A DNA stretch of 58,741 nucleotides from assembly GCA_015058275.1 (NCBI GenBank), contig SVCQ01000011.1, forward strand, positions 1 through 58,741. The letters are read 5' to 3'. Below, one piece after another: positions 1 to 8,270 of this stretch. The translations under genes and the position numbers were made by a program. Positions within the stretch are counted from its first letter, which is position 1. Every line of letters begins with the position of its first letter. Source of the stretch: Clostridiales bacterium. GTDB lineage: Bacteria; Bacillota; Clostridia; Peptostreptococcales; Anaerovoracaceae. The notes under the pieces were generated by a model that ran no database searches, was not told the DNA's origin, and saw only the letters and a program-made list of their open reading frames with translations.

Positions 1-1202
1 TACAAATGCAGGAGGCAAAAGCCGCGTACTGCAGGGCAGTCACAAGCCCCCGCTTCTACAAGCGGTGGGTAGTTGACGTACTGATTCAGTCTTGTCCGGA
101 CAGTCTCCTCAATTTCCTTCGCTATTTCTTTTGCCTTTCTCTCGTTGATGCCGCATCTGTTGGCAACTTCCAGAATGTCTTTTATAGTCGGGTTCTTGCC
201 CTCTCCCGCTATTGTGGTAGCGTGCTCTCCTCCGATCGAATTGGAATACGTCAGATCATATGCCGGCGACAATCTCCATTCTCCTTTGTCGCAAAGGAAA
301 GTGAAATTATTTGAGTGATCGTCTCTGTTGTGTGCGTATACGTTAAAGCACATCAGCCTGTACATTTTTTCGACTTCATTTGTCTTCTTTGTCAATTGCC
401 AGGCAAGCGACATCAGCGATGTGTAATCAAGAGACGGCATCCTGTGCGAAACTTCAAGCAAAGCCGACGCGGATGCCATATGCAGCTTCTCCCCCGTTTT
501 TAGCCCATCGGGATGAGTTATTCTGTCAAAGCGCCTGCATGCGAAGTATCCGCTGCAATTGTCCGAGTGCAGCAGTCTTGTCTCCGGCACCTCAATGCCA
601 CACGCCCTTGCGCACTCTGTGTACTCATACTCCATAAGGCCTATGTTCTTAGGATCGGCCGATGATGGGAATTTTACTATCCAATCCTCTCCATCCAGAT
701 CCAGCATGATCTTTGGCCTCGCTCCGCCGGATGAGCCGCCAAGCGCAAGCAGCATATCCAGATCATCCGATTCCTCTGATCTCAGGATCTTAGCGCACTC
801 ATCGGCGATATGGTCCAGGTTCCCCGCCTTCACATCTTCCGTTCCTTTGTAGACAGGTCTGTATTCAAGAGCGCCAAGACCCGAAGAACCAACTATCGTC
901 AATCTTGAGAGCGCGTCCACTGCATCAGGGTCCTCTCCCTCGCGGCGAAGCATCCTGTCCACAAGAAGTCTTCCCCAGCCATCCGGCAGAGAGTCCTCGA
1001 ATATTCCAAACATCCCATCAAATGGAGTGATATTCGCAATCTTCACACCTCTTTCAAGCGGAAGCGAAAAAGGGCTGATCGAATATCCATCTTGGATCCA
1101 CTCAGCGGAATATTCGAACGCCGTCTGATATCTGCCATAGTGAGCGAGGGTTCCTACAACTCTGTTATCCAGTATCACTTCAACTCTATCCGGCGTTACC
1201 AC
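1..1202 (-). CDS. hipA: HipA-family Ser/Thr kinase toxin (3' end cut by window edge)
   Basis: Reading the minus strand from a GTG at 1202 gives about 400 uninterrupted codons that run off the left edge, so the C-terminus is missing. An SD (GAGGAGG) lies about 5 nt before the GTG, and the start overlaps the end of the HTH gene by 17 bp, the usual hipBA coupling. HipA landmarks are visible: a Ser/Gly-rich nucleotide loop GGSSGGARPK at about residues 155-164, a lysine in VKF near 177, the catalytic loop HNRDDHSNNF at about 291-300, and a metal-binding YDLTYS at about 315-320. Known HipA kinases phosphorylate aminoacyl-tRNA synthetases such as GltX and arrest translation; the target here is unknown. 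All catalytic motifs are present, so the toxin looks active. Confidence 0.9.
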   Translation of the reverse strand, partial: MVTPDRVEVILDNRVVGTLAHYGRYQTAFEYSAEWIQDGYSISPFSLPLERGVKIANITPFDGMFGIFEDSLPDGWGRLLVDRMLRREGEDPDAVDALSRLTIVGSSGLGALEYRPVYKGTEDVKAGNLDHIADECAKILRSEESDDLDMLLALGGSSGGARPKIMLDLDGEDWIVKFPSSADPKNIGLMEYEYTECARACGIEVPETRLLHSDNCSGYFACRRFDRITHPDGLKTGEKLHMASASALLEVSHRMPSLDYTSLMSLAWQLTKKTNEVEKMYRLMCFNVYAHNRDDHSNNFTFLCDKGEWRLSPAYDLTYSNSIGGEHATTIAGEGKNPTIKDILEVANRCGINERKAKEIAKEIEETVRTRLNQYVNYPPLVEAGACDCPAVRGFCLLHL

Positions 1203-1458
1203 GTATTACCTCCTCAATGGATGCGGGGATATAATCTGCGAACAGGCTGTCGATCTGCCCGTCTTCGTTTATAGCGGATGCGATCTTTACAAGCGCGACA
1301 AAAGATAACTCGCCGCTGCTTTCGAAGCGTCGTATCGTTGAGTATGGTACGCCGCTTCGCTCACTCAGTTCTTTGATCGTGATCCCTTTTGCTTTGCGTA
1401 TTCGTTTAAACCGTCCGGCTGCATCCACAGCCATCTCTTTTGGGGTTTTCAGATTCAT
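1186..1458 (-). CDS. hipB: HipB-like XRE-family antitoxin and repressor
   Basis: This 90-residue protein has a classical helix-turn-helix at about residues 15-70 (FKRIRKAKGITIKELSERSG, then VPYSTIRRFE). Its last 17 bases overlap the start of the HipA kinase gene. The start ATG has a GGAGG about 8 nt upstream. HipB antitoxins bind their own promoter and neutralise HipA; the palindromes at 1477-1490 and 1518-1531 are the likely binding sites. The family assignment rests on the fold and on the hipA neighbour. Confidence 0.88.
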   Translation of the reverse strand: MNLKTPKEMAVDAAGRFKRIRKAKGITIKELSERSGVPYSTIRRFESSGELSFVALVKIASAINEDGQIDSLFADYIPASIEEVIRGNAG

Positions 1459-1466
1459 TAAAAAGG

Positions 1467-1531
1467 CCTCCGTTTCGCTAACATTTTAGCAAAACGGAGG
1501 CAAATTGTCAAATAATAGCTAATATATTAGC
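1467..1531 (-). promoter_or_regulatory. hipBA promoter with two palindromic operators
   Basis: On the minus strand a -35 TTGACA (1511-1506) and a -10 TAAAAT (1488-1483) are separated by exactly 17 bp. Two 14-bp palindromes of the form GCTAA-N4-TTAGC lie at 1477-1490, covering the -10, and at 1518-1531, just upstream of the -35. Their centres are 41 bp apart, close to four helical turns. The first palindrome sits inside a larger inverted repeat (1467-1500) whose downstream arm holds the hipB SD. Transcription should start near 1476, so the mRNA would not contain the left arm, and the repeat is better read as DNA operator than as RNA hairpin. Confidence 0.8.
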
Positions 1532-1567
1532 ACATCTTATGCGCCGGAGCTTGCCGATCGGTCATGG

Positions 1568-1801
1568 CTACTCTGCGGCATCCTGCCCCGCTTCTTCTAT
1601 CCTCTCATTGAGCGCATCCACCGCGTCCTGCGCCGCGTCAACAGGGTCCTGCTCCTGCACCTGCTCCTGCTGCGTCGTACCTCCCACGCCCAGACTCTTC
1701 ATCTGCTGCACCGCAAGATAAGCGACGATAAGCGCCACCACAAGGATGATTATTAGCATCAGCCCGGAGCCTCTGCCCTTGTCATTTCTTATCTTACTCA
1801 T
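1568..1801 (-). CDS. Small single-pass membrane protein with acidic coiled tail
   Basis: This 77-residue protein is of unknown function. The ATG at 1801 is preceded by GGAGA at about 9 nt, which is why I prefer it to longer in-frame starts. Residues 2-12 are basic, a hydrophobic segment spans about 14-33 (LMLIIILVVALIVAYLAV), and the rest is Gln/Asp/Glu/Ala-rich and likely helical. The topology would be one membrane anchor with a short charged tail. It is the last gene of the choline/polymer operon, 77 bp after the CPBP protease, and could be a small accessory subunit; that is inference. Confidence 0.6.
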   Translation of the reverse strand: MSKIRNDKGRGSGLMLIIILVVALIVAYLAVQQMKSLGVGGTTQQEQVQEQDPVDAAQDAVDALNERIEEAGQDAAE

Positions 1802-1878
1802 GCTTTTCAGTCTCCATATTTGATCACTACTCTCTTGTACATCGGGCAGTGCCAGGCCGCGAAAGAATCTTCTGGGAG

Positions 1879-2430
1879 TCATATTTTTTCTCCTCTCATC
1901 AGCCAGATGCCATCTGTCAATACAACAACACTCACCAATACGCTCACCCACGCAATCTCCGCATCACTTGCCGTGGCATTCAGCAGCACATGCGCCAACA
2001 GCGGAATCCATATCTGATCCGTCTTCCACACTACAGCTCCGGCCCAGATGGAGAAGCAGAAGGCAAAGGCCATCTGAAACATAATATCAGAAAATGACGT
2101 CCCATCTCGCAGATTCCATAGGTGCATACCGGCGAAGAGCGCGGAAACGATCAGGATTGAAAGCAGCGGCTTCAGCTTCGTCGCCTGGAAGAATACCTTT
2201 TTCAGCAGGAACCAACGGTAGAACAGTTCCTCAATAACAGCCCCCAGAATAAATACTATAGCAGCAGGCAGAAATGGGATCCAAGTGTTGGATGTTGTAT
2301 AAGCCGCTGTAATGGATGCTCGCGTGACTGCCGCTGTGATTATGTTTGTCAGTGGAAGCAGGATTACCGGAAGCCAAAGCAAGATTCTTTCAAACACATC
2401 TGCTGTTTTCGTTTCCACATTTAATCTCAT
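1879..2430 (-). CDS. CPBP (CAAX-like) intramembrane metalloprotease
   Basis: This multi-pass protein of about 183 residues carries the CPBP/Abi family signature: EELFYR (EExxxR), a later GMHLWN, and HVLLNA (HxxxN), the glutamates and histidines forming the predicted metal site. The ATG at 2430 follows an AGGGGTG stretch. An ATG at 2523 would add 31 hydrophilic residues and overlap the transporter gene, and I think it less likely. Family members include the eukaryotic CAAX prenyl protease Rce1 and bacterial proteins linked to bacteriocin immunity or surface-protein processing. Here it closes a surface-polymer operon; its substrate is unknown. Confidence 0.8.
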   Translation of the reverse strand: MRLNVETKTADVFERILLWLPVILLPLTNIITAAVTRASITAAYTTSNTWIPFLPAAIVFILGAVIEELFYRWFLLKKVFFQATKLKPLLSILIVSALFAGMHLWNLRDGTSFSDIMFQMAFAFCFSIWAGAVVWKTDQIWIPLLAHVLLNATASDAEIAWVSVLVSVVVLTDGIWLMRGEKI

Positions 2431-2494
2431 CTTCACCCCTGTGGGGATTTCGATCACGCTTTTCACTCCACTGCTCACATTTCCACCCCACCGC

Positions 2495-4012
2495 CTATTT
2501 CCCGTCCATATACTTCTTCGCATCCCTAAAGAAACTCCATATCATCAGCACCATAATAATCCCGATTGGAAACGCCGTAATGATGCTAATGCTCTGTATA
2601 TTGCTCATCGAACTCTCGGAGAAAGTAAGTGCGATCGGCAGCAATATCAACAGAACACACCACAGCAAAATGACCGTTCTGCCAGGCTTCTCATCTGTTC
2701 CGAGTCTTCGATAGCTATAGCAGGCCGCCGTGTAGGCAATTGAATCAAAAGATGTCGCATAAAAAGCCATCATACAAATCAGCAGCATAACCAGCATCAG
2801 TCCCGAGCCCGGAAGCGAGTCTATGACACTCATGATCACATGATAGGCGTCACCTCCCGCCTGATATTGCCCTACCAGGTTCACCGCTCCGCTCTGCTGC
2901 AGACCCAGTCCATAATTCCCCAAAACAACAAAGCTTACAATCGTTGATCCGACACCGAACAGATATCCGCCCAACACCGTCTGCCGGATTGTTCTGCCCT
3001 GGGAAATCTTCCCGATGAAGAACGGTGCCGCGATACACCAGACCATCCAATAAGCCCAGTAGTATATCGTCCAGTCCTGTGGGAAATGGTTCGTCCGCAT
3101 CGGATCTGTATAGGTTGCCAACCCAAGGAAATTCTGGATCATCTTGCCAAAGGACTGAAGACCATTTTCGATAATAAATCCAGCCTGACCTCCAATAAGA
3201 AACACAAGGATGATCAGGGCAAAGAAAAGAAAAATGCAGAGCTTTGCAAGCCAGGAGATGCCCTTGAATCCATGAATCGCAGCAAAGGTGTATACTGCAC
3301 AGGTAATCAACAGAATAAAAATCGTAAGCGTTGTCCTGGATAATGGTATTCCGAAAAGCTTCACAAGAATCTCGGACATCAGTGGCGTGGCTACTGAAAA
3401 TGTCGTTGCCGTCCCCGCTAAAAGAGCAAACAATGCGAACAGATCTATGATTCTTCCCGCCAGTCCGTCTGCGTGCTTTCCAATGACACCACGGCAGGCC
3501 TCGCTGTAACGCTGGCGGTTCACCTTCCGGACGTGCAGCATGAATCCAAACACGACAGCCAGCACCAGGTAAAATGCCCATGGAATAAAGCTCCAGTGAA
3601 AAAGCGGAAAAACACCGACCCATTCCTCCGGATTTCCAAGGTCTGCCAGATAGGGATTATCCGCATACATCACCCACTCCACAAAGCTGTAGAACAGAAT
3701 ATCTGCAGCCAGACCGCAGGTAAACATCATACTTCCCCAGGTAAAGAAGGAATATTTCGGTTTTTCTCCGGGAGAGCCAAGTACGATATCACCGTAACGG
3801 GAAAGGGACAGGAATAGCGAAACAGCAAGCACACCAAGTCCCATGATCAGATAAAAGGATCCCAGTGTATCTCCGAAGAAAAAACGAACCTTCGCGATCT
3901 GCCCGTTGGCTACCGAAGGATACAGAAACAAAAGCAGCGTGATTGCCCCTATCACAAGTAAGGGGAGCAACGTCAGCAGCCAGTCTATCTTTTTATTATC
4001 CATTTGCTTCAT
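2495..4012 (-). CDS. BCCT-family choline/betaine transporter (LicB/BetT role)
   Basis: This is a 505-residue, roughly 12-helix transporter of the BCCT (betaine/choline/carnitine) family, at the family's usual length. Typical landmarks are the Trp/Tyr-rich stretch around residues 300-320 (DWTIYYWAYWMVWC) and the Gly-rich helix near 340-360. The start ATG overlaps the stop of the LicC gene (ATGA), showing translational coupling. In Haemophilus lic1 and pneumococcal lic loci a choline permease is co-encoded with choline kinase and LicC, and this gene fills that place. Choline as substrate is inferred from context; betaine or carnitine are possible. Confidence 0.88.
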   Translation of the reverse strand: MKQMDNKKIDWLLTLLPLLVIGAITLLLFLYPSVANGQIAKVRFFFGDTLGSFYLIMGLGVLAVSLFLSLSRYGDIVLGSPGEKPKYSFFTWGSMMFTCGLAADILFYSFVEWVMYADNPYLADLGNPEEWVGVFPLFHWSFIPWAFYLVLAVVFGFMLHVRKVNRQRYSEACRGVIGKHADGLAGRIIDLFALFALLAGTATTFSVATPLMSEILVKLFGIPLSRTTLTIFILLITCAVYTFAAIHGFKGISWLAKLCIFLFFALIILVFLIGGQAGFIIENGLQSFGKMIQNFLGLATYTDPMRTNHFPQDWTIYYWAYWMVWCIAAPFFIGKISQGRTIRQTVLGGYLFGVGSTIVSFVVLGNYGLGLQQSGAVNLVGQYQAGGDAYHVIMSVIDSLPGSGLMLVMLLICMMAFYATSFDSIAYTAACYSYRRLGTDEKPGRTVILLWCVLLILLPIALTFSESSMSNIQSISIITAFPIGIIMVLMIWSFFRDAKKYMDGK

Positions 4013-4713
4013 AGCATTGTACTATAACTGTGATCGATTGCCGCCAGTTCCTCCAGAGAATCGATCTCCGCAACCGCTCCGTGTTTCATCTCCCGAATCC
4101 CGAGCCGGTATTCATTCGGATAGCAGAAAAGCGGAACATCGTCCCAATAGATACTGGTGTTTCCGCGTTCGAATTCATAAACGATATGCTCCGACAAACG
4201 CTTCCCGTCCTCTTTGCTCCATCTGCTGATGGAATAAAGCTGATATCCATGTGTGCCACCAGTTCGTGAGCAGGACTGAATTACACCGCCTTCCACATCC
4301 AGCAGCCATTCTTTTGTTTCTCCTTCACACCATGCAGCATTGTAACCGGAACGGTCAAATTCAGAATTCAAAACATCAGGATCATAGATCAGCTGATCTC
4401 CATCCATCACGATGGCATCTTGCAGATAATATCTTGTCACATAAAGCGAGCTGATGTTATTACAGGTTTCATAATATGGATTCTCAATCAGGTTCACTCC
4501 CGGATACGTCTCCGTCAGCCATTGGAACTTCTCTTTCTGATAACCCACAACGATATAAATCTCGGGAATCCCGTTCTGACGCAGGGCGGAGATGATACTT
4601 TCAATCATCCTTATGCCGTTCACTTTGATCAAAGGCTTTGGGGTTTCCATTGTCAGCGGATGAAGGCGTTCGCCCTTTCCGGCGGCCAGTATAATCGCTC
4701 TCTTGATTCTCAT
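4009..4713 (-). CDS. licC: CTP:phosphocholine cytidylyltransferase (LicC-like)
   Basis: This 234-residue nucleotidyltransferase would convert phosphocholine and CTP into CDP-choline. The N-terminal signature is clear: LAAGKGERLHPLTMETPKP at about residues 9-27 (GxGxRL, PKP), and a metal-binding DGD lies near residues 103-105. It is coupled on both sides: its start overlaps the choline kinase stop (ATGA), and its stop overlaps the transporter start. The sugar-nucleotidyltransferase superfamily has many substrates; the neighbouring LicA-like kinase and BCCT permease make CDP-choline the best call. Confidence 0.87.
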   Translation of the reverse strand: MRIKRAIILAAGKGERLHPLTMETPKPLIKVNGIRMIESIISALRQNGIPEIYIVVGYQKEKFQWLTETYPGVNLIENPYYETCNNISSLYVTRYYLQDAIVMDGDQLIYDPDVLNSEFDRSGYNAAWCEGETKEWLLDVEGGVIQSCSRTGGTHGYQLYSISRWSKEDGKRLSEHIVYEFERGNTSIYWDDVPLFCYPNEYRLGIREMKHGAVAEIDSLEELAAIDHSYSTML

Positions 4714-5618
4714 AGCTTCTTCATTTCATGCACAGCAATTTTATAATAATCCCTTGCATAACAATACTGCTTCAGCGCGTAGTCACCGAATTGCACGCCA
4801 AGCTGATGCTTGTATTCACACCAGTTGGACCATAAGAGTCCACAGGCAGCGATATAGCAGTATATCTTCACCCTTGCAGCCCGATCACACATATCTTCAA
4901 AATAAATATCAATCAGCCGGTCAATATTCTCCCTGCTGTAATCACTATACACACAGAACATGGCTACATCAATATGCGGATCCTGCATCCCGGCGTATTC
5001 CCAGTCTGTCAGCTGAAGATCATCGCCGCAGAAAAGAAAATTATCACACACCGCATCAATATGTGCCAGGCAGAAGTCCTTCTCCTGACTGTCAATGTAT
5101 TTTCTCAGTGCAAATACATTATTCTTCGTCTCAGTATAGTCCGGATAAATACTGCTGCGACCATTCCATAGCTCCTCATAGAATTCGATCTGCCCGAAAA
5201 GGTCGAAACGATGCCCTACCATCAGCTTCTCATTATGGAGCCTCCGCAACAGACCCATACTCCGTTTTACATCATCTTCATCATATGGATCGCAAACGTG
5301 TACGCCATCCAGATACTTTGTGATCTTGACTCCAGTATCCGGATTAATATAGACCGGATTATCACAGAAACCATAATTGGAGATTTCCCGATAAACCTCG
5401 GCCTCCTGTTGGCGATTTATCAGTCTCTCCGTCCCCTCACCGGGCACACGGATAATAAACTTTTGATCTTCAACAGAAAAGGCAAACGACCGATTGGTCA
5501 TGCCTTTCTTAAGTACATACCAGTCCGAAACCTCCGAAACACTAAACACATCACAAGCCAGGCGATAGGCCGCTTCTTCAGTTTTTATCTTTTCTGAGTG
5601 ATTCTCCTGTAATCTCAT
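4710..5618 (-). CDS. licA: Choline kinase (LicA-like)
   Basis: This 302-residue APH/choline-kinase-fold protein carries the Brenner loop HIDAVCDN at residues 186-193 (HxDxxxxN) and the metal-binding LTDWEYAG with Asp205. It would phosphorylate choline with ATP in the cytoplasm. The ATG at 5618 has GGAGG 9 nt upstream; the longer frame up to 5738 lies inside the preceding gene and has no SD. It overlaps the TagF-like gene by 41 bp and LicC by 4 bp, so the three are one translational unit. The order licA-licC-permease matches the phosphocholine pathway. Ethanolamine kinase is the main alternative. Confidence 0.87.
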   Translation of the reverse strand: MRLQENHSEKIKTEEAAYRLACDVFSVSEVSDWYVLKKGMTNRSFAFSVEDQKFIIRVPGEGTERLINRQQEAEVYREISNYGFCDNPVYINPDTGVKITKYLDGVHVCDPYDEDDVKRSMGLLRRLHNEKLMVGHRFDLFGQIEFYEELWNGRSSIYPDYTETKNNVFALRKYIDSQEKDFCLAHIDAVCDNFLFCGDDLQLTDWEYAGMQDPHIDVAMFCVYSDYSRENIDRLIDIYFEDMCDRAARVKIYCYIAACGLLWSNWCEYKHQLGVQFGDYALKQYCYARDYYKIAVHEMKKL

Positions 5619-6816
5619 GGTATTTGTCCTCCAGGTAGTCCGCAACTCTGACTGCGCCTTCTCCCGGATAGACCCAGGTCTCGGCACTGACCTCGCATCG
5701 CAGCTTCCTATATTTCTCGTCATGCAGGCACTCATCAATCATATTCTTCAGGTTCTCCATATTCTCTTCCGTCAATATCTGTCCGAGTCTCGGAATCGCG
5801 GTCGTTGACCAGCGTGGCGTATCCAGCCACCATGCATCATACGGGGAGTCATCAAACTTAGTATCCATGCAGATGACCGGCTTATCAAAGGCAAGAGAAA
5901 ACTCGTAAATAGTACCGGAGAAATCCGAAATCAAAATATCCGAGCGGTTCATGACATCAAAGTTATCAAGATCTGTATTCCACTCCAACTGATCGGATGC
6001 AGGAAAGGCATCAAGTATTGGCTGCAGCATATCCATTTCTGTGATATAGGACTGCGGATGCGGACGGATGATGATGTGGTATCCGGTTTCCAGCAACACT
6101 TCAATAATGCGGGAGCCGAACTTCCGCAAAATAGTACTCTCACCCCAGGATGGTGCGACAAGTACAGTCGTGTCATGTTCCGGTGCCGGATTCTTTTTCA
6201 GCCGGGTTACGATATCATCCATGTAAGGAATGCCCACCAGAACCATGTCTTTTGCAGGTTCATCCCTGAGTTTCTCCAAAGCCCTTGTATCATCAATCTG
6301 ATATTGGCCGGAAACGAGAAGGCCGTCGAAGAAGTCAATCCCAAACATACGATAGGTAGTCATTTCGTTGGCCCCATGCTGCATATGGACATACCACTTA
6401 ACTTCCTTACTTTTCTTCCACTGATAGACATCTAAGCCAGGCGTGGTTGCAAGGACAATGGTGGCGTTCAGGAAGTTCATTCTGGACAGTCCCTTGTTCC
6501 CCTCACCAATAAATTCCCCATGCAGATGAGGGTAAGGGGATGAAAGCCCGGGATCATCCGAAGATTGCGTCAGATAGACCATGTCAATGCCCCGTTTATC
6601 CAGTTCCCGTATCACAGGATCAAAGTTCTTCCAGTAACGTTTGTTATCAGAAAAAATAACAAAAGGTGTGGTGGCTGCATCAACCTTGACATTTCCTGCA
6701 GTCCTATATTTCATCTTCATATACAGCTTCCGTGCGCCAAACCAGGCCACAGAAATCAGACCTGTAGCGAGAGAGAACAGCATGGCACCAGTGCCAGGAT
6801 CGATATAGAGTTTCAT
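5578..6816 (-). CDS. CDP-glycerol glycerophosphotransferase-family (TagB/TagF-like) transferase
   Basis: This 412-residue protein has one N-terminal membrane segment (about residues 9-28) and a TagF-type GT-B catalytic region. Residues matching the family's essential histidines are present: MQHG (His147) and RPHP (residues 251-254). The CDP-alcohol-binding SDFSG (297-301) and the following Glu305 are also conserved. Known members move glycerol-phosphate or ribitol-phosphate from CDP-alcohols onto teichoic acids. No glycerol-3-phosphate cytidylyltransferase lies nearby; the only CDP-alcohol maker in the operon is LicC, so CDP-choline is a possible donor (inference). The SD GGAGG lies 7 nt before the ATG. 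Confidence 0.82.
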   Translation of the reverse strand: MKLYIDPGTGAMLFSLATGLISVAWFGARKLYMKMKYRTAGNVKVDAATTPFVIFSDNKRYWKNFDPVIRELDKRGIDMVYLTQSSDDPGLSSPYPHLHGEFIGEGNKGLSRMNFLNATIVLATTPGLDVYQWKKSKEVKWYVHMQHGANEMTTYRMFGIDFFDGLLVSGQYQIDDTRALEKLRDEPAKDMVLVGIPYMDDIVTRLKKNPAPEHDTTVLVAPSWGESTILRKFGSRIIEVLLETGYHIIIRPHPQSYITEMDMLQPILDAFPASDQLEWNTDLDNFDVMNRSDILISDFSGTIYEFSLAFDKPVICMDTKFDDSPYDAWWLDTPRWSTTAIPRLGQILTEENMENLKNMIDECLHDEKYRKLRCEVSAETWVYPGEGAVRVADYLEDKYHEITGESLRKDKN

Positions 6817-6829
6817 TTAGCTGCCTCCT

Positions 6830-7306
6830 TCACCTTTTCTCTTTAAAGACAAACCATTTACTTATCACATAGTTTCCTATGATCACAAGCACCTGTGCTA
6901 TTATCTTTACGATCAAACTGTCTATACTAAGAAGACTAATTCCAAGCCACAGTACCAATTCCTCCAGAATAAGCGTCCCTAATCTTCCAACAAAGAACGC
7001 TATACACTCCCGGATAACACCTCTTACACCATGAGCCTTATCCTTGAACACCCATGTCCGGTTTGTCACATAGGCAAAAGCGACGCAGATCACCCAGCAA
7101 ATGACATTTGCCCACAATGCATTCATAGCAAACGGATCCGTAAACAGCCAGAATAGGCCGATACTCAGAAGCGTTGTGAGTCCTCCAAATAGCAGGTAGA
7201 GCAGCTGCTCCTTAAACCGTTTGTAAAACGGTTGCAGGCTTCTCATCATTTCCCATGACATGATCCGGTCAAAGATATCCTGCCTCTCATTCATTCCGTT
7301 TCTCAT
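6830..7306 (-). CDS. GtrA-family membrane protein (putative lipid-linked sugar flippase)
   Basis: This 158-residue protein with four predicted membrane helices matches the GtrA/DPMS family, including the FxxxGxxxT-like helix (LLFGGLTTLLSIGLFW) and the NRTWVF turn around residues 80-85. GtrA proteins are proposed to flip undecaprenyl-phosphate-linked sugars made by a GtrB/CsbB-type glycosyltransferase, which is encoded immediately upstream with a 20-bp overlap. It acts in the cytoplasmic membrane. An ATG at 7294 is an alternative start. Confidence 0.85.
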   Translation of the reverse strand: MRNGMNERQDIFDRIMSWEMMRSLQPFYKRFKEQLLYLLFGGLTTLLSIGLFWLFTDPFAMNALWANVICWVICVAFAYVTNRTWVFKDKAHGVRGVIRECIAFFVGRLGTLILEELVLWLGISLLSIDSLIVKIIAQVLVIIGNYVISKWFVFKEKR

Positions 7307-8261
7307 ATGTCCTTTCGCTTATGATGAAACGTGGTCGTCCTTTCGTTTCCATATAGGTCTTGCCCACATATTCACCTATGATACCAAGTGCCGTAAGAAT
7401 CGAACCGCCTAGGAAACTGATGACGCAGATCAGACTCGCCCAGCCGGAGACTGTATGACCCGTTACCTGCGCTATGATCGCCCAGATGATCGCAATAATG
7501 CTCAATATAGTCACGATAAAGCCTAAGCCTGTGATAATCCGGATTGGTTTGATGGACAGACTTGTTATTCCGTCGAAGGCCAGCAACAGCATTTTAGACA
7601 GGGGATAATGACTCTTCCCGGCAAGCCTCTCATGCCGCTCGTAATATACCTCTGTGCTCGGAAATCCAATCAGCGGAATCATGCCGCGAAGAAAAAGATT
7701 CACCTCATGATAATTGGCAAACTCCTGCAACACACGGGAAGATATGAGCCGGTAATCCGCATGGTTAAAAACCACCTCCACGCCCATCCTCTTCAGTAGT
7801 TTATAATAAGCCTCAGCTGTAAACCGTTTGAAAAAGGTATCTGTGTCGCGCTTGCTCCTAACCCCGTAAACGACTTCATAACCGTTCAGATATTGCTCCA
7901 CCATCTCGTCCATGGCATTGATATCATCCTGCCCGTCGCAATCAATGGAGATTGTGATATCACACATATCTTTGGCTTCCATAAGTCCAGCAAGTACTGC
8001 GTTTTGGTGTCCACGATTGCGGCTCTGGGAAATACCGATAAAGTGTGAATCCTGCTGGGCAAGAGAGCAAATGATATTCCATGTCTCATCAGCAGAGCCA
8101 TCATTCACGAACATCACACGGCTTTCATCACTGATCATCCCGGCCGCCACGAGAGAAGAAATCTTATCCAGAAACTGCGGTGCAGTAATTGACAGCACGT
8201 CCTGCTCGTTGTAGCAAGGGATGATGATATATAGTTTTGGCTGGCTTCTGTCCATATGCAT
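7287..8261 (-). CDS. GT2 polyprenyl-phosphate glycosyltransferase (CsbB/GtrB-like)
   Basis: This 324-residue family 2 glycosyltransferase has an N-terminal catalytic domain (IIPCYNEQ near residue 13, VNDGSADET, SIDCDGQDD as the DxD site) and two C-terminal membrane helices at about 235-300. That architecture is typical of GtrB/CsbB/DPM1-type enzymes that load a hexose or HexNAc onto undecaprenyl phosphate. Together with GtrA and YfhO it forms the three-part glycosylation system known for LTA in Bacillus, Listeria and Staphylococcus. The sugar cannot be told from sequence. Confidence 0.88.
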   Translation of the reverse strand: MHMDRSQPKLYIIIPCYNEQDVLSITAPQFLDKISSLVAAGMISDESRVMFVNDGSADETWNIICSLAQQDSHFIGISQSRNRGHQNAVLAGLMEAKDMCDITISIDCDGQDDINAMDEMVEQYLNGYEVVYGVRSKRDTDTFFKRFTAEAYYKLLKRMGVEVVFNHADYRLISSRVLQEFANYHEVNLFLRGMIPLIGFPSTEVYYERHERLAGKSHYPLSKMLLLAFDGITSLSIKPIRIITGLGFIVTILSIIAIIWAIIAQVTGHTVSGWASLICVISFLGGSILTALGIIGEYVGKTYMETKGRPRFIISERTYEKRNE

Positions 8262-8270
8262 TCAGCCTCC

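Noticed and set aside
1467-1500. Inverted repeat before hipB as a terminator or SD-sequestering RNA hairpin
   Set aside because: The -10 box lies inside the repeat, so the left arm would not be transcribed; a DNA operator is the simpler reading.
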